From Augochlora pura (lineage: Eukaryota; Arthropoda; Insecta; Hymenoptera; Halictidae): DNA of 64,000 bases. Below the pieces are notes generated by a model. It saw nothing but the letters and a program-made list of their open reading frames with translations, searched no databases and was not told the origin of the DNA. Position numbers and translations under genes: made by a program. Where the stretch lies: the NCBI RefSeq assembly GCF_028453695.1, contig NC_135778.1:33407214-33471213 (forward strand). Direction: 5' to 3'. This document shows positions 11,523 through 23,800 of this stretch, one piece after another (position 1 is the first letter of the stretch; each line of letters starts with the position of its first letter).

Positions 11523-12560
11523 GCAATATACACAGCCAATTTCATTGCCCGATACATTTAATGTTCATTATAGACCATAATCAAGCATCGCTTCGTTTTA
11601 ACCTAAATTCTCTAACATAATAAAAACCAAAGCAGACGACGCGACGTTAACAAAATATTAAAACGGAAACGAAAAGAAAAATATACAATAACAAAGCCTC
11701 CCTCACTTGAAATTCATCTTTATCGTCTCCCTCCACCGAAAACTTAATTATTACGTAAAAGTTGCATACAAGTTCCAAACAATAACGTACCTAAATAATA
11801 CAATAATTAAACAACAGAACACTCACGTACCATAATATCCTAAAAATAAATATTCCAATAAATACTCCTACGAAATTAACTAAACTAATCGGTTAGTAAC
11901 CACGACCCTCTACATAATCAAATGAATCCGCTAAAAATCGAGCTGCGATCTCTCGATTTTTGTCGACCGATGATCGTTACACTGTGCGTCGTCGCGTCCG
12001 CGGCTCCGAACGTTGATCAGCGAGAGATCTCCACGAGGAACAATATCTTTCGATGGAGATCGGACGCGGAACAGTGGGAGCCGAGGAAACCGCAGCGATC
12101 CGAGGCTCTCGGCGCGGCAAAATGGACCCGTTTCCGGTGAACCGAGCCGAGAAATCTGCTTCCGGGCTGCGGATGTTTGTGAGGCGTCCTATTTCCCTGC
12201 AGTTCTCCCCGCGAAAGCGGAACAGTGGGGGGGGGGGGGGTGGATCCGGCCGGGAGGGGGCGATGGTTTTCAAGAAAGATTACGCGACCGTATTAAATTC
12301 GATCGGGACCTCGAGACTGCGACGTTTTTGGGAGCCTCCTCCCGGCCCGGGCGCACAAAGATCCGCAGTCTATTTATTCGCTGGCTGGGGAGGGCGCGAG
12401 AAACAAGCGGACCGTGAATTCCTTGGGAAACTGACACGATCCAGTCGCCTCCTGTCGCACAGCGGCGCCGACACGTAGCAAAACCCGGTTCCCGAATTCT
12501 GCGAGTTTTACGATTTACTTCTCTCCTCTTGCCTCGACAGCGGGGCACGCAGTAAAATTT
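11523..12560. other. Non-coding, AT-rich then GC-rich
   Basis: AT-rich to about 11920, then a GC-rich block to about 12540 with overlapping frames in several phases on both strands. The frame at 11922-12140 contains a hydrophobic start (MIVTLCVVASAAP) but has no convincing splice sites or recognisable similarity. Confidence 0.4.
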
Positions 12561-15263
12561 ATTTAACTCTGTGCCGCAACTTCGAATCCGATTTAACAGA
12601 TTTAAACGATTTCTTGTATGCTTGTATAAATAAAAAATTGCTTCGTGATTGATACGTTATTTTATTATCTTTGACAGTTCGTAATTTATAGTTAAGAATT
12701 TGCTGATAGGTAAATGGAACTTGAGAGTCGTAGTTGACAAGTCGAGAATCGTATGAAAAATTGTAGGAATAGTTGTTAGGTCTACTGGTTCTAGTTAGTA
12801 TTTCAAATTTGTATGTATACATATATTTATGGTAATATTTTATGTTAACGTTTACAACCTAATATTTCAATTTCAATTTGATTAAATACATTCATTTTAC
12901 GAGATATTCGACGTTGTAAGCAACGTTGTCATAATTACTACAACTTCGCTTGATTTTCTAGAATAAAGCTACAGTCTGTTCCGAAATTTCTCGTGAAATA
13001 TTATTTATTAGATTTTAATTCGATTTTCGAGATGCTAAGAAACTGAATACCACTTGCCAAGAGGCTCAATTGTATCGTGTAACGACAGGTCACCTCCGAT
13101 AGCATAACGTTAATGTTACAATTATTATATGAAATTAGTATTTCAAAATTTCTTTAATTTAATAAATTGAGTCAAGCTTTCTCTACAGATCCATTTCAAA
13201 GTAAACCACTAAATAAATCGTTTAAACTCTGTGTCATCGTTCGAAGTTGAACAGTTGTAAAACAATCCTTAACCATTTGATGTACTTCGACGAGTCGCAA
13301 TAAATATCATTTTGTCACCAGTATTCAAGAATTTAAGTAAGTGTTGGCAAACAGAATAAATATAAATTTTCTTCATTTTCTATGAAATTATTCTAATGGA
13401 AAAAGTATTGTATTATATAATACTATATTGTATTATATAATATTACATAGTGTGATATTATAATATACTCTGCTATATTACACAATACTGTACAGTATTA
13501 TTATTGTATCGTATGATGTTATGTTATGCAATGCTATACAGAATTATATTATATTATAAAATATTATATAGTATCATATTCTACAATATTAAACAATATT
13601 ATATCGTATTATATCATACTATATCATTGCAACAACGCAGAAAATGGTACACCAAGCGGTTAATTCGCCCGAAATTCGCCAATCGTTACGACCGATTCGT
13701 GCCGCTTGTAACCCCGAATCTAAGGCAGCAAGAATTTGTTCGAACAGTTCGGTCGACGCTTTTTACCGGTATTTGTCGGAACGGCGCCAGTGCGCGACGC
13801 CTCCTCCCACGGCCTTTCCTTTCCGGGCGAGCGACTGGCGCTGTACCCGGCCCGTAGATGTGCTCGAGACGCATCGGGACACCGGTCTGCACTTAACCCG
13901 TTGAATTTTCGAGTCCCCGAATCGTTTTACCGGTTTCCTCCCACCGTTTCCCGAGTTGATCTTTCCCGGGAACTGGCGGCCGATAATACTTTGTCCGGCG
14001 ATCAAACACTCGCAAGATCCTCTTGGTCGGCTTGGAAATCGGCCGGACGGGGGCTGTTCCCCGGCGCGCCGCTTCCTCGACCCATTTTCCCGGCAGCGTG
14101 ATCAAACAGAGGACTCCCCCGGCTGCCGTCTTCAATTTTCAATAGAGCCGTGCCGCCCGTAGCTGCCGGTAGCGCGGAAGATGATCTCCCAGGGTCCTTG
14201 GGGGCCTCCCCCAGCCAGCTGTCCCGTCCCTACCCCGGCTCGTCCGCGCGTTTCCACGGACCTCGAGGCCGAGTTGCTTGGCAACCACGGCTGAAAAATC
14301 AGGCGCCGGTGTTCCTGGACGCGATCCAAGCGATCCTGGATCCCCCGTCGCCGGCCCCACCCCCCCCCCCCCCCCCTCCGGGTCTTATGTAGAACGGCGC
14401 ACTTGTTGCGTTCCGCTAATGAATCTTCTGTCGCGAGCCATCGATTCCGCGAACAGGTGGTTAGGAGAGCCGAGTTGTTTGCGCGAGGACGGACGTCCGT
14501 TTAGGCCCGCTTTTTCCTATCGTCGAGCATCGATCGTCTTCGCCTAACCCCTGACGAGGCTGGTCGCGTCGCGCCGGTTTCCCTCCTGCGATCGCCGGGA
14601 TCGATCTACTTCGAGTCAGCGGCGTGTTTGCTCGTAAACAAGGGAGAGTATCGAGGCCTCGCGGCCGTCTCGTCGAATCGATGTAGCCCCGGAATCGAGG
14701 TGTCACTTCTTCGAGGAACTCGTTAACCTGTCCCGCTGTGCCCCGTGTCGATCGCGCCACGGACCGGAAATGGAAATCCCGCGGGACAGAGGAGAGAGAC
14801 GGTTCACGTCTTCCGAGACACAGGAGAATTTAATTGGCTCCGTGCTCGGCACCGAAACGCCGACAATTTTTCAACCGGTCGACGCGACGGCCGCTCGACT
14901 CGAGAACGGCGACGCTCTCGTTCGTCGCGCGGCGACTCTTCTTCCGGTTTCCCTGTGCAGCTGCGGCAGGGTCGATTGGGGCTCTCTCGGCTGATGGCGT
15001 GTCCGCGGGGCTGCGTCGATACAGGGGGGGGCGAGGGTGTGAGAGGACTGGGTGTGGAAAGAGCCGGTGACGAGCCCCGACGTAGGGTGTCCTCCTCCGA
15101 AAGCACTCCGACGGTGTTCGGCAATAATTGAACGGCTGGCGACCGCTTCTCCAGACCTCGGACCGTCAACGAACCCCTGATTCCCGTGCGCGGCTGTTCG
15201 AACGAACGGATTGTCGGCTGTCAGAAAGGGTTGATCGATACGGGCCGGTCTCCCTCCGATGGC
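12350..15263 (-). other. Region downstream of the Ace stop, likely containing the 3' UTR
   Basis: The first 1.6 kb after the stop codon (15263 down to about 13640) is GC-rich and CpG-rich and contains only chance frames on both strands. An ATTAAA-type signal on the minus strand lies at 14829-14834. The nearest canonical AATAAA signals are at about 13004-13009, 12558-12563 and 12373-12378. Nothing here shows which one is used. The stretch also holds a poly-C tract at about 14358-14378, a poly-G tract near 12229-12240, and an AT-rich block at 12560-13640. Confidence 0.35.
13405..13630. repeat. AT-rich TATTATA simple-sequence block
   Basis: Irregular repeats of TATTATATA, GTATTATA and ATACTATA fill the block. 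The frame at 13504-13857 starts inside it and is not a credible gene. Confidence 0.8.
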
Positions 15264-15382
15264 TTAGATCACTCTGGAGAGAACCAGGATCGACGACAGG
15301 GCCGTGATCACCAGGGAGTTCCGCAGCTCCCTCGAGGCAGATACTATCGCCACCGCGCTGTTGCACGCCTCCGGGGCTGGGT
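15264..15382 (-). CDS. Ace: Acetylcholinesterase terminal exon: cysteine plus hydrophobic GPI-signal tail
   Basis: The first two bases complete an Asp codon (GAC) begun in the previous exon. The exon then encodes 38 residues, PAPEACNSAVAIVSASRELR followed by NSLVITALSSILVLSRVI, and a TAA stop at 15264-15266. The acceptor is TGTTGCAG|AC. The tail has the layout of the insect GPI-anchored form: a linker, one Cys suited to an inter-subunit disulphide, a run of small residues that could hold the cleavage site, and a hydrophobic end. Tail sequences diverge quickly, so this call rests on correct phase, position after the catalytic domain and overall layout rather than residue identity. The enzyme is expected at the outer face of the neuronal membrane as a dimer. 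Confidence 0.9.
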
Positions 15383-15539
15383 CTGCAACACAGTGTTTCG
15401 CTTGTTCAATTTCCGTACGACTTCGATCGCTAGTTTTCGAGCAGGTCTTGTTACTCGAGGCCTCTGGGTTCTGGTTATTGTTTGGGGTAGTTTCATTAGG
15501 ATATGTTTCAGGATTGTATTATTTTTCAGGCTATTCTAG

Positions 15540-15873
15540 TCACGAAAGGTTTCAAAGTTCAAGTAATTTTCGAATTGTTCTGATATTAAATAGTTTCAGG
15601 ATTTAATTGTCTTTCGAATTGTTCTGACTGTGAATAGTTGCAGGATTCAATTAGTTCTTGAATTATTCTGATTGTGAATGGCTTCAGGATTCAACTACCT
15701 TCCGATCTATTCTGATTTTAAATAGCTTCAGGATTCAACTAATTTTCGAACTATTCTGTTCTTCAGAAGTTTTACAAATCGACTATTTCTTGAATCATTC
15801 TGATTTCAAATAGCTTCAGGATTCAACAACTTGTAAAACTATCCTGATTCTAAAAAGTTCCAGAATTTAACTA
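15540..15873. repeat. 44-bp minisatellite, left part
   Basis: The unit reads AATAGTTTCAGGATTCAACT followed by AATTTTCGAATTATTCTGAT. The phrase AATAG.TTCAGGATT occurs at 15589, 15633, 15677, 15721, about 15765, 15809 and 15853: a steady 44-bp period. The array lies in the last Ace intron and is cut by the mariner-derived element at 15874-16413. Confidence 0.92.
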
Positions 15874-16413
15874 TTAGGTTGGTGCATATGAAATATCGGA
15901 TTTTTAAGTGAGTACATAGAACTGCATATCCTTCTTCAAAAGCCATTGATTTAATCAAAATGTACCCAATTTGTTTCAATACACTTTTTCCAACGCGAGT
16001 TTAATTCATAGATGTTTGCCTTCAAGAAATTCTGATTTTTCGGATCAATAAACTATATTATGGAATCTTTCGAATCAAATGAAGTAAAGCGAAATCAAAT
16101 GAAGTGAAATATAAAATTTTACAAAATATAGATCTTTCGCCAACACCGAATTTCACTATTATAAACATTTAGGACAGTTTTTACGGGTTAAACAGTATAT
16201 AAATGAAGACAGTCTGAAATATTCCATATCAGAGTTTATTAATTCGAAAGATCAGAATTTGTTTAAGACAGGCATTTCCGTATTGAAATCTCATTGGAAA
16301 TGGTGTGGTAAAGCAAACCGGGCATATTTTGATTAAATCAACAGCTTTTGGAAAAAGATATACGGTTTTATATATTTACTTAAACATTCGACATTTCATA
16401 TGCACCATCCTAA
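15874..16413. mobile_element. Mariner-derived miniature element made of two inverted transposase 3' ends
   Basis: The 540-bp element has terminal inverted repeats TTAGGTTGGTGCATATGAAA and TTAGGATGGTGCATATGAAA and is flanked by TA on both sides (15872-15873 and 16414-16415). Inside the left end, on the minus strand, is a frame ending NSRWKKCIETNWVHFD-stop, typical of a mariner transposase C-terminus. Inside the right end, on the plus strand, a diverged version ends LKSHWKWCGKANRAYFD-stop. The two halves are thus an imperfect inverted duplication of one transposase 3' end. No complete transposase is present, so it cannot move by itself. Confidence 0.88.
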
Positions 16414-16760
16414 TAATTTTCGAATTAATCTATTTCCAAATAGTTTCAGGATTTGTTAATTTTTCGAATTATTCTGATAAGTTTTTCTGAAATTATTCTG
16501 AAAAGCTTCATGATTTAATTACTTGTCTACTTGACCAACTATTCTCAACTATTCTGATCCAGAGAAGTTTCAGAATTCAATAACTTGTCGAACTATTTTA
16601 ATTCGGAAAAGTTTCAGGGTTCGACTACTTTTCGAATTATTTTGGTTCTCAAAGATTTCAAACTTCAACTATTCATCAGACTATTTTGTTTCTGAATGGT
16701 TACATGATTCACAGACTTCTAAGACAATTCTGATCTTAAGAAGATTAAAAATCTATCTAT
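16414..16760. repeat. 44-bp minisatellite, right part
   Basis: Continuation of the array beyond the inserted element, with units such as ATAGTTTCAGGATTTGTTAA and AAGTTTCAGAATTCAATAAC. It decays to about 16760. The first words after the element complete the unit interrupted at 15873. Confidence 0.85.
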
Positions 16761-16914
16761 TTATTTATCTATTTTAATTTTGATATTATAGAATTCAGGA
16801 AATTTCTTTCACGATTTTATTTATGTATTCCGTAAGGAGTTTCAAGATTGATTCTATTTTTTCAAGATTGTTGAATATCATCAGACAGCAGTTTATTTTA
16901 CCTCGAGACTGATT

Positions 16915-17008
16915 GGTAGTCTGTGCAGGCTTGTGAATTAATTGTCTGTACAGGGCTGTAAGTTAATTATGTGTACAGGATTGTAAATTAATTACCTGTG
17001 CAAGGGCT
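16915..17008. repeat. Three copies of a ~31-bp unit
   Basis: The phrase TGTGAATTAATT..CTGTACAGG.. recurs as TGTAAGTTAATTATGTGTACA and TGTAAATTAATTACCTGTGCA. Confidence 0.75.
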
Positions 17009-17362
17009 AGACTACTTTTCATCCATGTTTATACTTCAGAATTGATTATTCTGAGATCTTGGAACCACTCTTTTGCAGTATTTTGAACTCTAATAAACTC
17101 TAGACCATTTATTTACAATTTTGAATTACTTAATCACCCTGACAAAGGTTCAGTATTATCGAAGAACCCATAGCAGCTGAATGGTCAACGTCGCGTTCTA
17201 AAATCAAGCACGCTATACTTGCTTGATCGCACTGTTGTCAACGCAATTGTCGCTGACACAGCCCGTACTTGCATTACTCAACATGTTCCAAGATACCTAT
17301 CGCACTTGCGACATGAAAGCAATGTTTTAATTGTTGTCATTTAACCCTCTAGCTACAGAATT

Positions 17363-17600
17363 AACCCTTTGCAGTCGAGTGACGACCCTAAGGTTAAAAA
17401 TAAAGAATATTGTATATTGAGCGTGTAGAATAAATAATTAATTGAAAATATAAAATTACATAGCTATATAAAACATTATTTAACACAAATATATTAAATG
17501 AAATCATATTACTTACGTAAAATAGAAATAAAAAATTTAGTTCAGAAAAACTATTTCGTATTTCGAGTTAAAATAGCACTGACTGAGAATCATTGGTTTC
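17363..17600. mobile_element. Possible truncated TTAA element
   Basis: One end, TTAACCCTTTGCAGTCGAGTG, matches the terminus of the complete element at 21046-21289. No opposite end was found before about 17650, so it is either truncated or has a diverged right end. Confidence 0.45.
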
Positions 17601-20600
17601 TGTTGAAGAATTAAACAATCCTAGAGCTCCTTAACTGATTAGACTTCAGAACTGATTTAACCTTCCGGTCCCAGGGGTTGGTTTTTCCGCGATTACCTAA
17701 TTCCCGAGTCTGAAGGTACACCAATTAAATCTCAGTGTAGAGGATTAATTAACTGCCACGACTGGATTCGTCTAACCGAGACGCTGGAACGTCTCGGATC
17801 CACCGCCGCCTGATTTCGCATTCCCTTTGACGGTTGATGAACCCCCGAAAACAGCCAAGAATAAGGAGCAGGGCACGCCTTTGTGACCAAAGGACGCGGG
17901 AGGAATTCGAAGGAATCCGAAGAACGAGGGGAAAAAATAGCCCGAAGGATAACGAGCCGCCCCGTTGCCTAATCACGCGATTTCAGAGCCGTGTTTCGAA
18001 CCGGCTGGGCAAATAGCATGGAACAATTTGCGGCGGAAAATGTCCAATTTTAACTGACGATAACTCCGCGAAAAATGATTCCAGGATAACGAGTCTTTGT
18101 TTAAATTAAAGCTTGAAATCTCGACTGTTAACAACTAGGATTAACAACCTCGACTATAGCACACTGTTTCCCAATTTTAAAATTGATGATATATCTTTCC
18201 CACAGTAACCATAAATATGGAGCCATGTATGTTATTGTACGTTAAAAAGTGCCAAGTTCGACGAAATTCGTGGACTTTGTAATATTCTTTCCTGCGATAC
18301 CGTTTATAGTAAAATAAAATTTGATCCTGCCCCTTTAATTTCACAGGAAAAAAATCATAGCTGCGATTTTTTTTACAATGTTAAAGCACTTCAAAGTGAC
18401 CCGTACATTGTTACCGTATATGTTAGTCATATAGTAAGAATATATGCTCATGGTTTTAAAGGGTTACAGTGATTATGGTGACTTCAATTTAAAATCGAGA
18501 GATAGATTTTTAAAGTAGAGATCTCATGCTTTAATTTGAGGATATAGTCGTCCTTCTACGATGCTGTTTCAAGGAGTTATAGTCAGTCGAAGTTGGTCAA
18601 TTTTTATCCAATCTCTTCCGCCGCTATCATATTTTTGAACAGCGTAATTTGCTCACGTGCGTCGCCGGTTGTGAGCGCGAAAAAAAACGAATCTCCCCTC
18701 TCAGCCTTATTAATATCGTCGTTGATCACTTCCCGGGTGATTAACAGGTTGGCGGCCATTACAGGCGATCTCGTGTAAAATTGCGACAATCCGTCGGGCC
18801 CGGAGAAGCAATTAAGCAAGGGCGGACGGTGATAGCCGAATCACGCGATCCCGATTTACCGCGATTCTATAAAACCTTCCAGCGGCTGCTTCGCAATCTT
18901 TACCGTGAAAATCAAGCGGAGGGAGAATGCTAAGTTTCACGCACGCGTTCAACGATATCTATGGAACAACGTGAAATTTTTTATCCAGAAGAATGGACGT
19001 CCAGTTTTCGAAAATATTGTCATTATTCTAGGTCTGTAACTTCGTAAATATAAATGTTGGAAGATTGGGTCTGAAATCAAATTAAAGTGCGAGAAAAGCG
19101 CTTTTCAACTAGCTAAGATTTTTTTCTGATACTATTTCCGATTTGTTAATGAATGCAATTTTAGCGAACAATTTATTGTGACGGGACAATTTGCATTTTC
19201 TAACACTTTTCAAAGTCGGAGACGGGTGGAGAACTCGTGGAATTCTTTTGGCTAACAAGACTTACATTGTTTTAAACAGCGAAGCTTCCTCTTTACAATG
19301 AGCTAAAAACGATTGTCTTACGATTTCTTTGTACGTTTCTATGGTACTTTAAATCAGCAGTCTAACACAAGCTCTTCCATAATCTGACAATAACCAACAA
19401 ATTATTTTAGTCAAAAACCCCCATCTTCAAAGTACTATAACTACGTAAAAAAAGATCACATGACGATCCATATTACCGCATTTTAAATAGCAAAGCGCGC
19501 ACTTTAACACAACCTATTGGATTCCTTGAAAAGAATTTTATTTCCTTACTAGGCAAAAATGTACTAATGACCATTTCCGTCAAATTCTCAAATTCACAAC
19601 GAAGCTTCATCACCGCTGCTCAATAATTTTTCTCATAAAAGCAGAGCGGCGAAGAAACGCTCTATTCCGCAGAGATATTCATCGCCGTCCAAGGAACACC
19701 GTGATAATTCTTTTATCGCGCGGTATCGCTTCCCCCATGCGGAGTGCAACGAGGAACGGAGGACGATGAAAGAAAACTTCAGGAAACGTTCGTGGCAGTA
19801 ATGGTAATAAAAATTTTCCCGGCTCGTCAGTGAAGTATATGCTGAATCACGTGGGGGGTAGTTATTACAGGGAACCGGTAGCAGGCAGTTACGATCCGAT
19901 TAAAAGGTGAATTAAGTGTCCCGTTAATTAAAAGCGGGGCTGGGAACCAGCGAGCATTCTAATGACCGGGCCCGTTCTGCCGGAACGTTCAACCGTATAT
20001 TAAACCGCCCCTGAGTTGTGCGAACCCCGATCGCTCGCGACCGTAATCGCTCGGAGCCGGTGTATCCCGGCGAATCGCGAGAGCCGGTCTCAAGCCGCAA
20101 GGAGATTCCGAAAAACGGCGACTATCCACGGGCTCCGGGGGCATCGCGAGTCGCGAAGCATGCGGGTCACGGTGGCCCGGGAGGGTGGTCAGGGTGGTCT
20201 CCTGCGGTCTGGCCTAGGAACGGGTTAGGCCACTTCCCATGGAGCGAGGATCGACCGCGTTCTTCCTAAAAATTTCATTTCAAGGCTCCCCTCGGCCCTC
20301 CGATTCCGATCGATCCTCTCTAACCCTGACCCGAATTCCGCTTGGCAGCCCGGCGCTGGAGACCGTCCCGGAGGCTGGGACAGGGATCGGAAATCATTTT
20401 TCCATGGAACGCGGTCGCAACGGTCCGCCCACGCGTCTCGATCCGACCGAACAATAGGTTTAATCCGCGACGGATCTCGAATAAACAGAACCGTGGAATT
20501 ACAGGACCGGCCCGGGGGCGGCGAAAGGGGTTCACCCGTCACGCGACCGCCGAGGATAATGAAACACGGAAACCTCGCCGGGGGTACACGGCCAATCTGG

Positions 20601-21041
20601 TCGATATCGATCGCTGGGACTTGAATTATTTATCGACGGTCCGTCACGGTTGCGATCGGGACACTGAGATTCGAGAGACCGAGCCTGGAACTGAAATCTG
20701 GAGCTACCCGCGAACGTAACGGGTGTCCCGAACATTTATGGGGACAGTGGTCAGCGTTATTAGACCGACCGGGACCGGGACCGAGACTTCGGTGACCTGT
20801 CTCTGTATCCGTTCTCTTCAGGATGACATAGCGCAAGGACGCTCTGTACTGATGTTATTTTAGCTATCATCGGTTTTAACAAAGGCACGCGTGCTAATAT
20901 GTTCCTGAATGTGAATGTTGTAGCATTCATTTATATGTAAAATGGCTCGAATGCTGCGAAGTCCAAATTTACGAGGCACATTGTTATGAATTTAATATTA
21001 TGGAGTGATCGTTTTTTTTTAAATTATTATGCATTTTGATG
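17601..21041. other. Intronic non-coding DNA, including diverged copies of the ~195-bp module
   Basis: The stretch 18200-19640 contains scattered pieces of the ACAAAGTTACAG / CTGTAACTTTGT family, such as TCTGTAACTTCGTAAAT near 19032 and TACTATAACTACGTAAAA near 19433, plus TACGATTT words. The stretch 19700-20840 is a GC-rich block with only overlapping chance frames. No exon was recognised. Confidence 0.5.
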
Positions 21042-21045
21042 TTAA

Positions 21046-21289
21046 CCCTTTGCACTCGAGGCGATTTTAATTGAAAATCTGAAATAATTTTTCTGCTGTA
21101 CAGTATTTCCATTTTAAGCGACCAAGTGTATATTATATTATATATACCAAATTAACTCTTGTGATTCATAGTAACAGTTTTATGTTTAACAATTTTTCTA
21201 AAATTAAACTTTGTTACTATAAACATTATTTTAGAAGGTGACGGAATAATTTTAGTGGTGCCTCAGAGTCACCAATCGAGTGCAAAGGG
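21046..21289. mobile_element. TTAA-flanked miniature element with perfect 14-bp inverted ends
   Basis: The ends CCCTTTGCACTCGA and TCGAGTGCAAAGGG are exact reverse complements. The left flank is TTAA (21042-21045) and the right TCAA (21290-21293), a one-base decay of the duplication. The 244-bp AT-rich interior is non-coding. It belongs to the same family as the fragment at 17363. Confidence 0.9.
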
Positions 21290-21479
21290 TCAATGGTTCA
21301 GGAATAAATGATTTGTCTGTTCTTGTGGTTAATAAGAATTTTTACTGTACACGTACGTGTTGAATATCCTTTGGCGTTTGTAAGTATTGTTTTAAGTCAA
21401 TCGGGTAAGAGAAGGTTGTAGCGATAATATAATTCGTATTTCTATCACAATGGGCGAGTGTCTAAATGTGTAATTTTGT

Positions 21480-22790
21480 ACGGCAGTATAAGCATTCATT
21501 TAAGACGATTGCTACCGCTGTTTGGACTTTGACTAGGCCAAAGACCATTGGTGCTAATCCTAATCAAATCTTATGGTTCCTAGTAACACTCTCACAGCAC
21601 CCTATCTCTGTCTCTGCATTTAGATAACGTAGATTGTAAATTAATTTAGGACAATTTTTATCATAATTTGGACTAGCTAAGACTAGGATTATTGTTGTCA
21701 GCCTTAGGTGGTTTTATAGTTCTCAATACAACATACTATATTAATCTAGGCTTATTTCTATCAGTCTTAGGTATCAATGTAATCCCTAGTAACATCCTCA
21801 AAGAGTCCTATCTTCAGCCCTATCATTGTACATAGCTACCATTAGCTCTAAATAGCCCCAGAACGATTTTCATCATAATTTGGACTTTAATTAGGACTAT
21901 GATCATTATTACTAGCCCTAGGTAGTGTTATAGTTCTTAATACACTTCTTGTGCGTCCTTATAACTCATGTTAATATTTTACTAATCATATTTCAGGTCT
22001 TCCACCGTTTTGCTCAATATGACTCTAGTACAGTAGATGAAGGGTTAATAAATCATTTATATATTAATATAATTAAATTCATTAAAAGTTATATCTATCA
22101 GTCTTTGAATTGTGGCGAGCTTTTGGATTGTTGGTGCGAGTCCTAGGTTATCTCAATAGTCTTCTACCCTCTGACTATTAAAGCGCGGTCTTCCGTGTCG
22201 GAGTCTCTTCGAACTGACGCTAATATTTTATTAATCATATTTGCGGTATTCTCTGCTCTTGCTCGCCGTGACTCCGGCACAGTAGATGGTTGGTTGACAA
22301 ATCATTTACGTACCAAATAAATACCAAATGCCAGAATTATATATCAAATTAACCTATACAAATCATTTACATATCAAATAAATACCAATACTAGAATTAA
22401 ATATCAAATTAACCTAGACAAATCATTTACATACCAAATAAATACCAACTACTAAAATGAAATAACAAATTATTCTAGACAAATCATTTACATACCAAAT
22501 AAATACCAAATACCAGAATTGAATATCAAATTGACCTAGACAAATCATTTACGTGCCAAATAAATACCAAATACTAAAATGAAGTATCAAATTAACTTAG
22601 AGAAGTTTCTATCAGTCTCTGAATTCTGGCTGAATTAGTCTCGTAGTCCTTGACCGTACTGAAGCGCTGCCTTCTGTGCTGTAGTCACTTCTAACTTACG
22701 CTAATATTCTACTAATCATATTTGCCGTCTACCATCCTTTAGCTCATTACGATTCCAGCACAGTAGACGGAAGGTTAACAAATCGCTTAC
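21480..22790. repeat. Higher-order repeat block with an embedded 60/61-bp tandem array
   Basis: At 22297-22600 a 60/61-bp unit starting ACAAATCATTTACATACC is repeated five times (22297, 22358, 22418, 22479, 22540). Around it a longer unit recurs: TCATATTTGC.GT, then GACTC..GCACAGTAGATGG (about 21982, 22236, 22721), and TATCAGTCTTTGAATT.(T/C)GGC (about 22097, 22610, 23410). The whole looks like a decayed higher-order tandem structure of about 260-500 bp. Confidence 0.8.
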
Positions 22791-22797
22791 ATACCAA

Positions 22798-23340
22798 ATA
22801 CGGTAAATTCTTCCTGCAATTGTCCCTTAGTTTGTTCAAACGAAAATGGACAATTTGGGAAAAGGAGACGCGATCATTCGAACCTCGTGGCTAGTTTTTA
22901 TAGTCGCCGATTCTCAATAACTATAATAACTATAATCAACAATTATAACTACGAGCCGCAAGGATCGAATAATCGTATCTTCTCTCGACAGATTACCCAT
23001 TTTAGTTTAGAAGCTGAGGGACACTTGGAGAAACTTTACTGTAAATATCAGAATAATATACATGTGGAAATGAGAACGGTAGCAAGCGACTGAGCGTGAC
23101 AGAAGCGTATGCAGAGAGTGAGTGGATGTGTGCATGTGCGTGTGCTATTGAATATGTTGCGTTATGGAAAAGATGAAGATCGGAAGGGCGAGGCCCAAAC
23201 GATCGAGACGGAAAAAAGACAGTCCTAGCCGCATCGTCGAGCGCGTCACACGACTTTTCTTAATCTCTATTCATTATTGTTATATTTGTTCGTTATTAAA
23301 TTCCGTTTCCCGTTAAAGCGCGTCACTTATTTCCGCTTCC
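22798..23340. mobile_element. Possible dispersed element with a terminal hairpin
   Basis: It starts CGGTAAATTCTTCCTGCAAT, resembling the inverted end of the element at 48332-48495. Immediately inside, CAATTGTCCCTTAGTTTG pairs with CAAACGAAAATGGACAATTT as a hairpin (about 22815-22855). The right boundary is unclear; the GC- and TG-rich part at 23090-23320 may or may not belong. Confidence 0.4.
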
Positions 23341-23800
23341 TGGTAACCCATCCTATATATATTATATATATACCAAAAATTAACTATTAAATAAACCCAG
23401 AGCTATATCTATCAGTCTTTGAATTCCGGCAAGCACTTGGACCGTCTACGCTGGGGTCTTAGGTATCCGCGCAGTCCCTAGTGCGCCCCTCGGACTCATT
23501 GCCAGCCCTATCAGTGAATTTATCTACCATCAGCCGTAAACGAATCCAGAGTGGTTTCGCCACAGTACCTGGCCCCCGGCCAGGCCAAGGAGCACGGTCC
23601 TGGCTGATCTTTAAATTCCCTCCCCGTTTCTCTTTGTCTTGAAACGGCGTGCTTAATGGGAAGGCATTTCAATTTTCTTGGAGGCAGGTCGTAGGACAAT
23701 ATTAAATTGTTGCACGAGGAGGACAGCTGTCCCGGTTTCCTGGAGAATCTCCGCTAACAAGGAGACCGTCGGGGAAATTCCAGAACGAATTAGTAGCTAC

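Noticed and set aside
11922..12140. Frame with a hydrophobic, signal-like stretch (MIVTLCVVASAAP)
   Set aside because: No convincing splice sites and no recognised protein; frames overlap in other phases in the same GC-rich block.
22297..22600. Regular repeats considered as a CRISPR-like array
   Set aside because: The repeats are contiguous 60/61-bp tandem units without unique spacers, and the DNA is eukaryotic.
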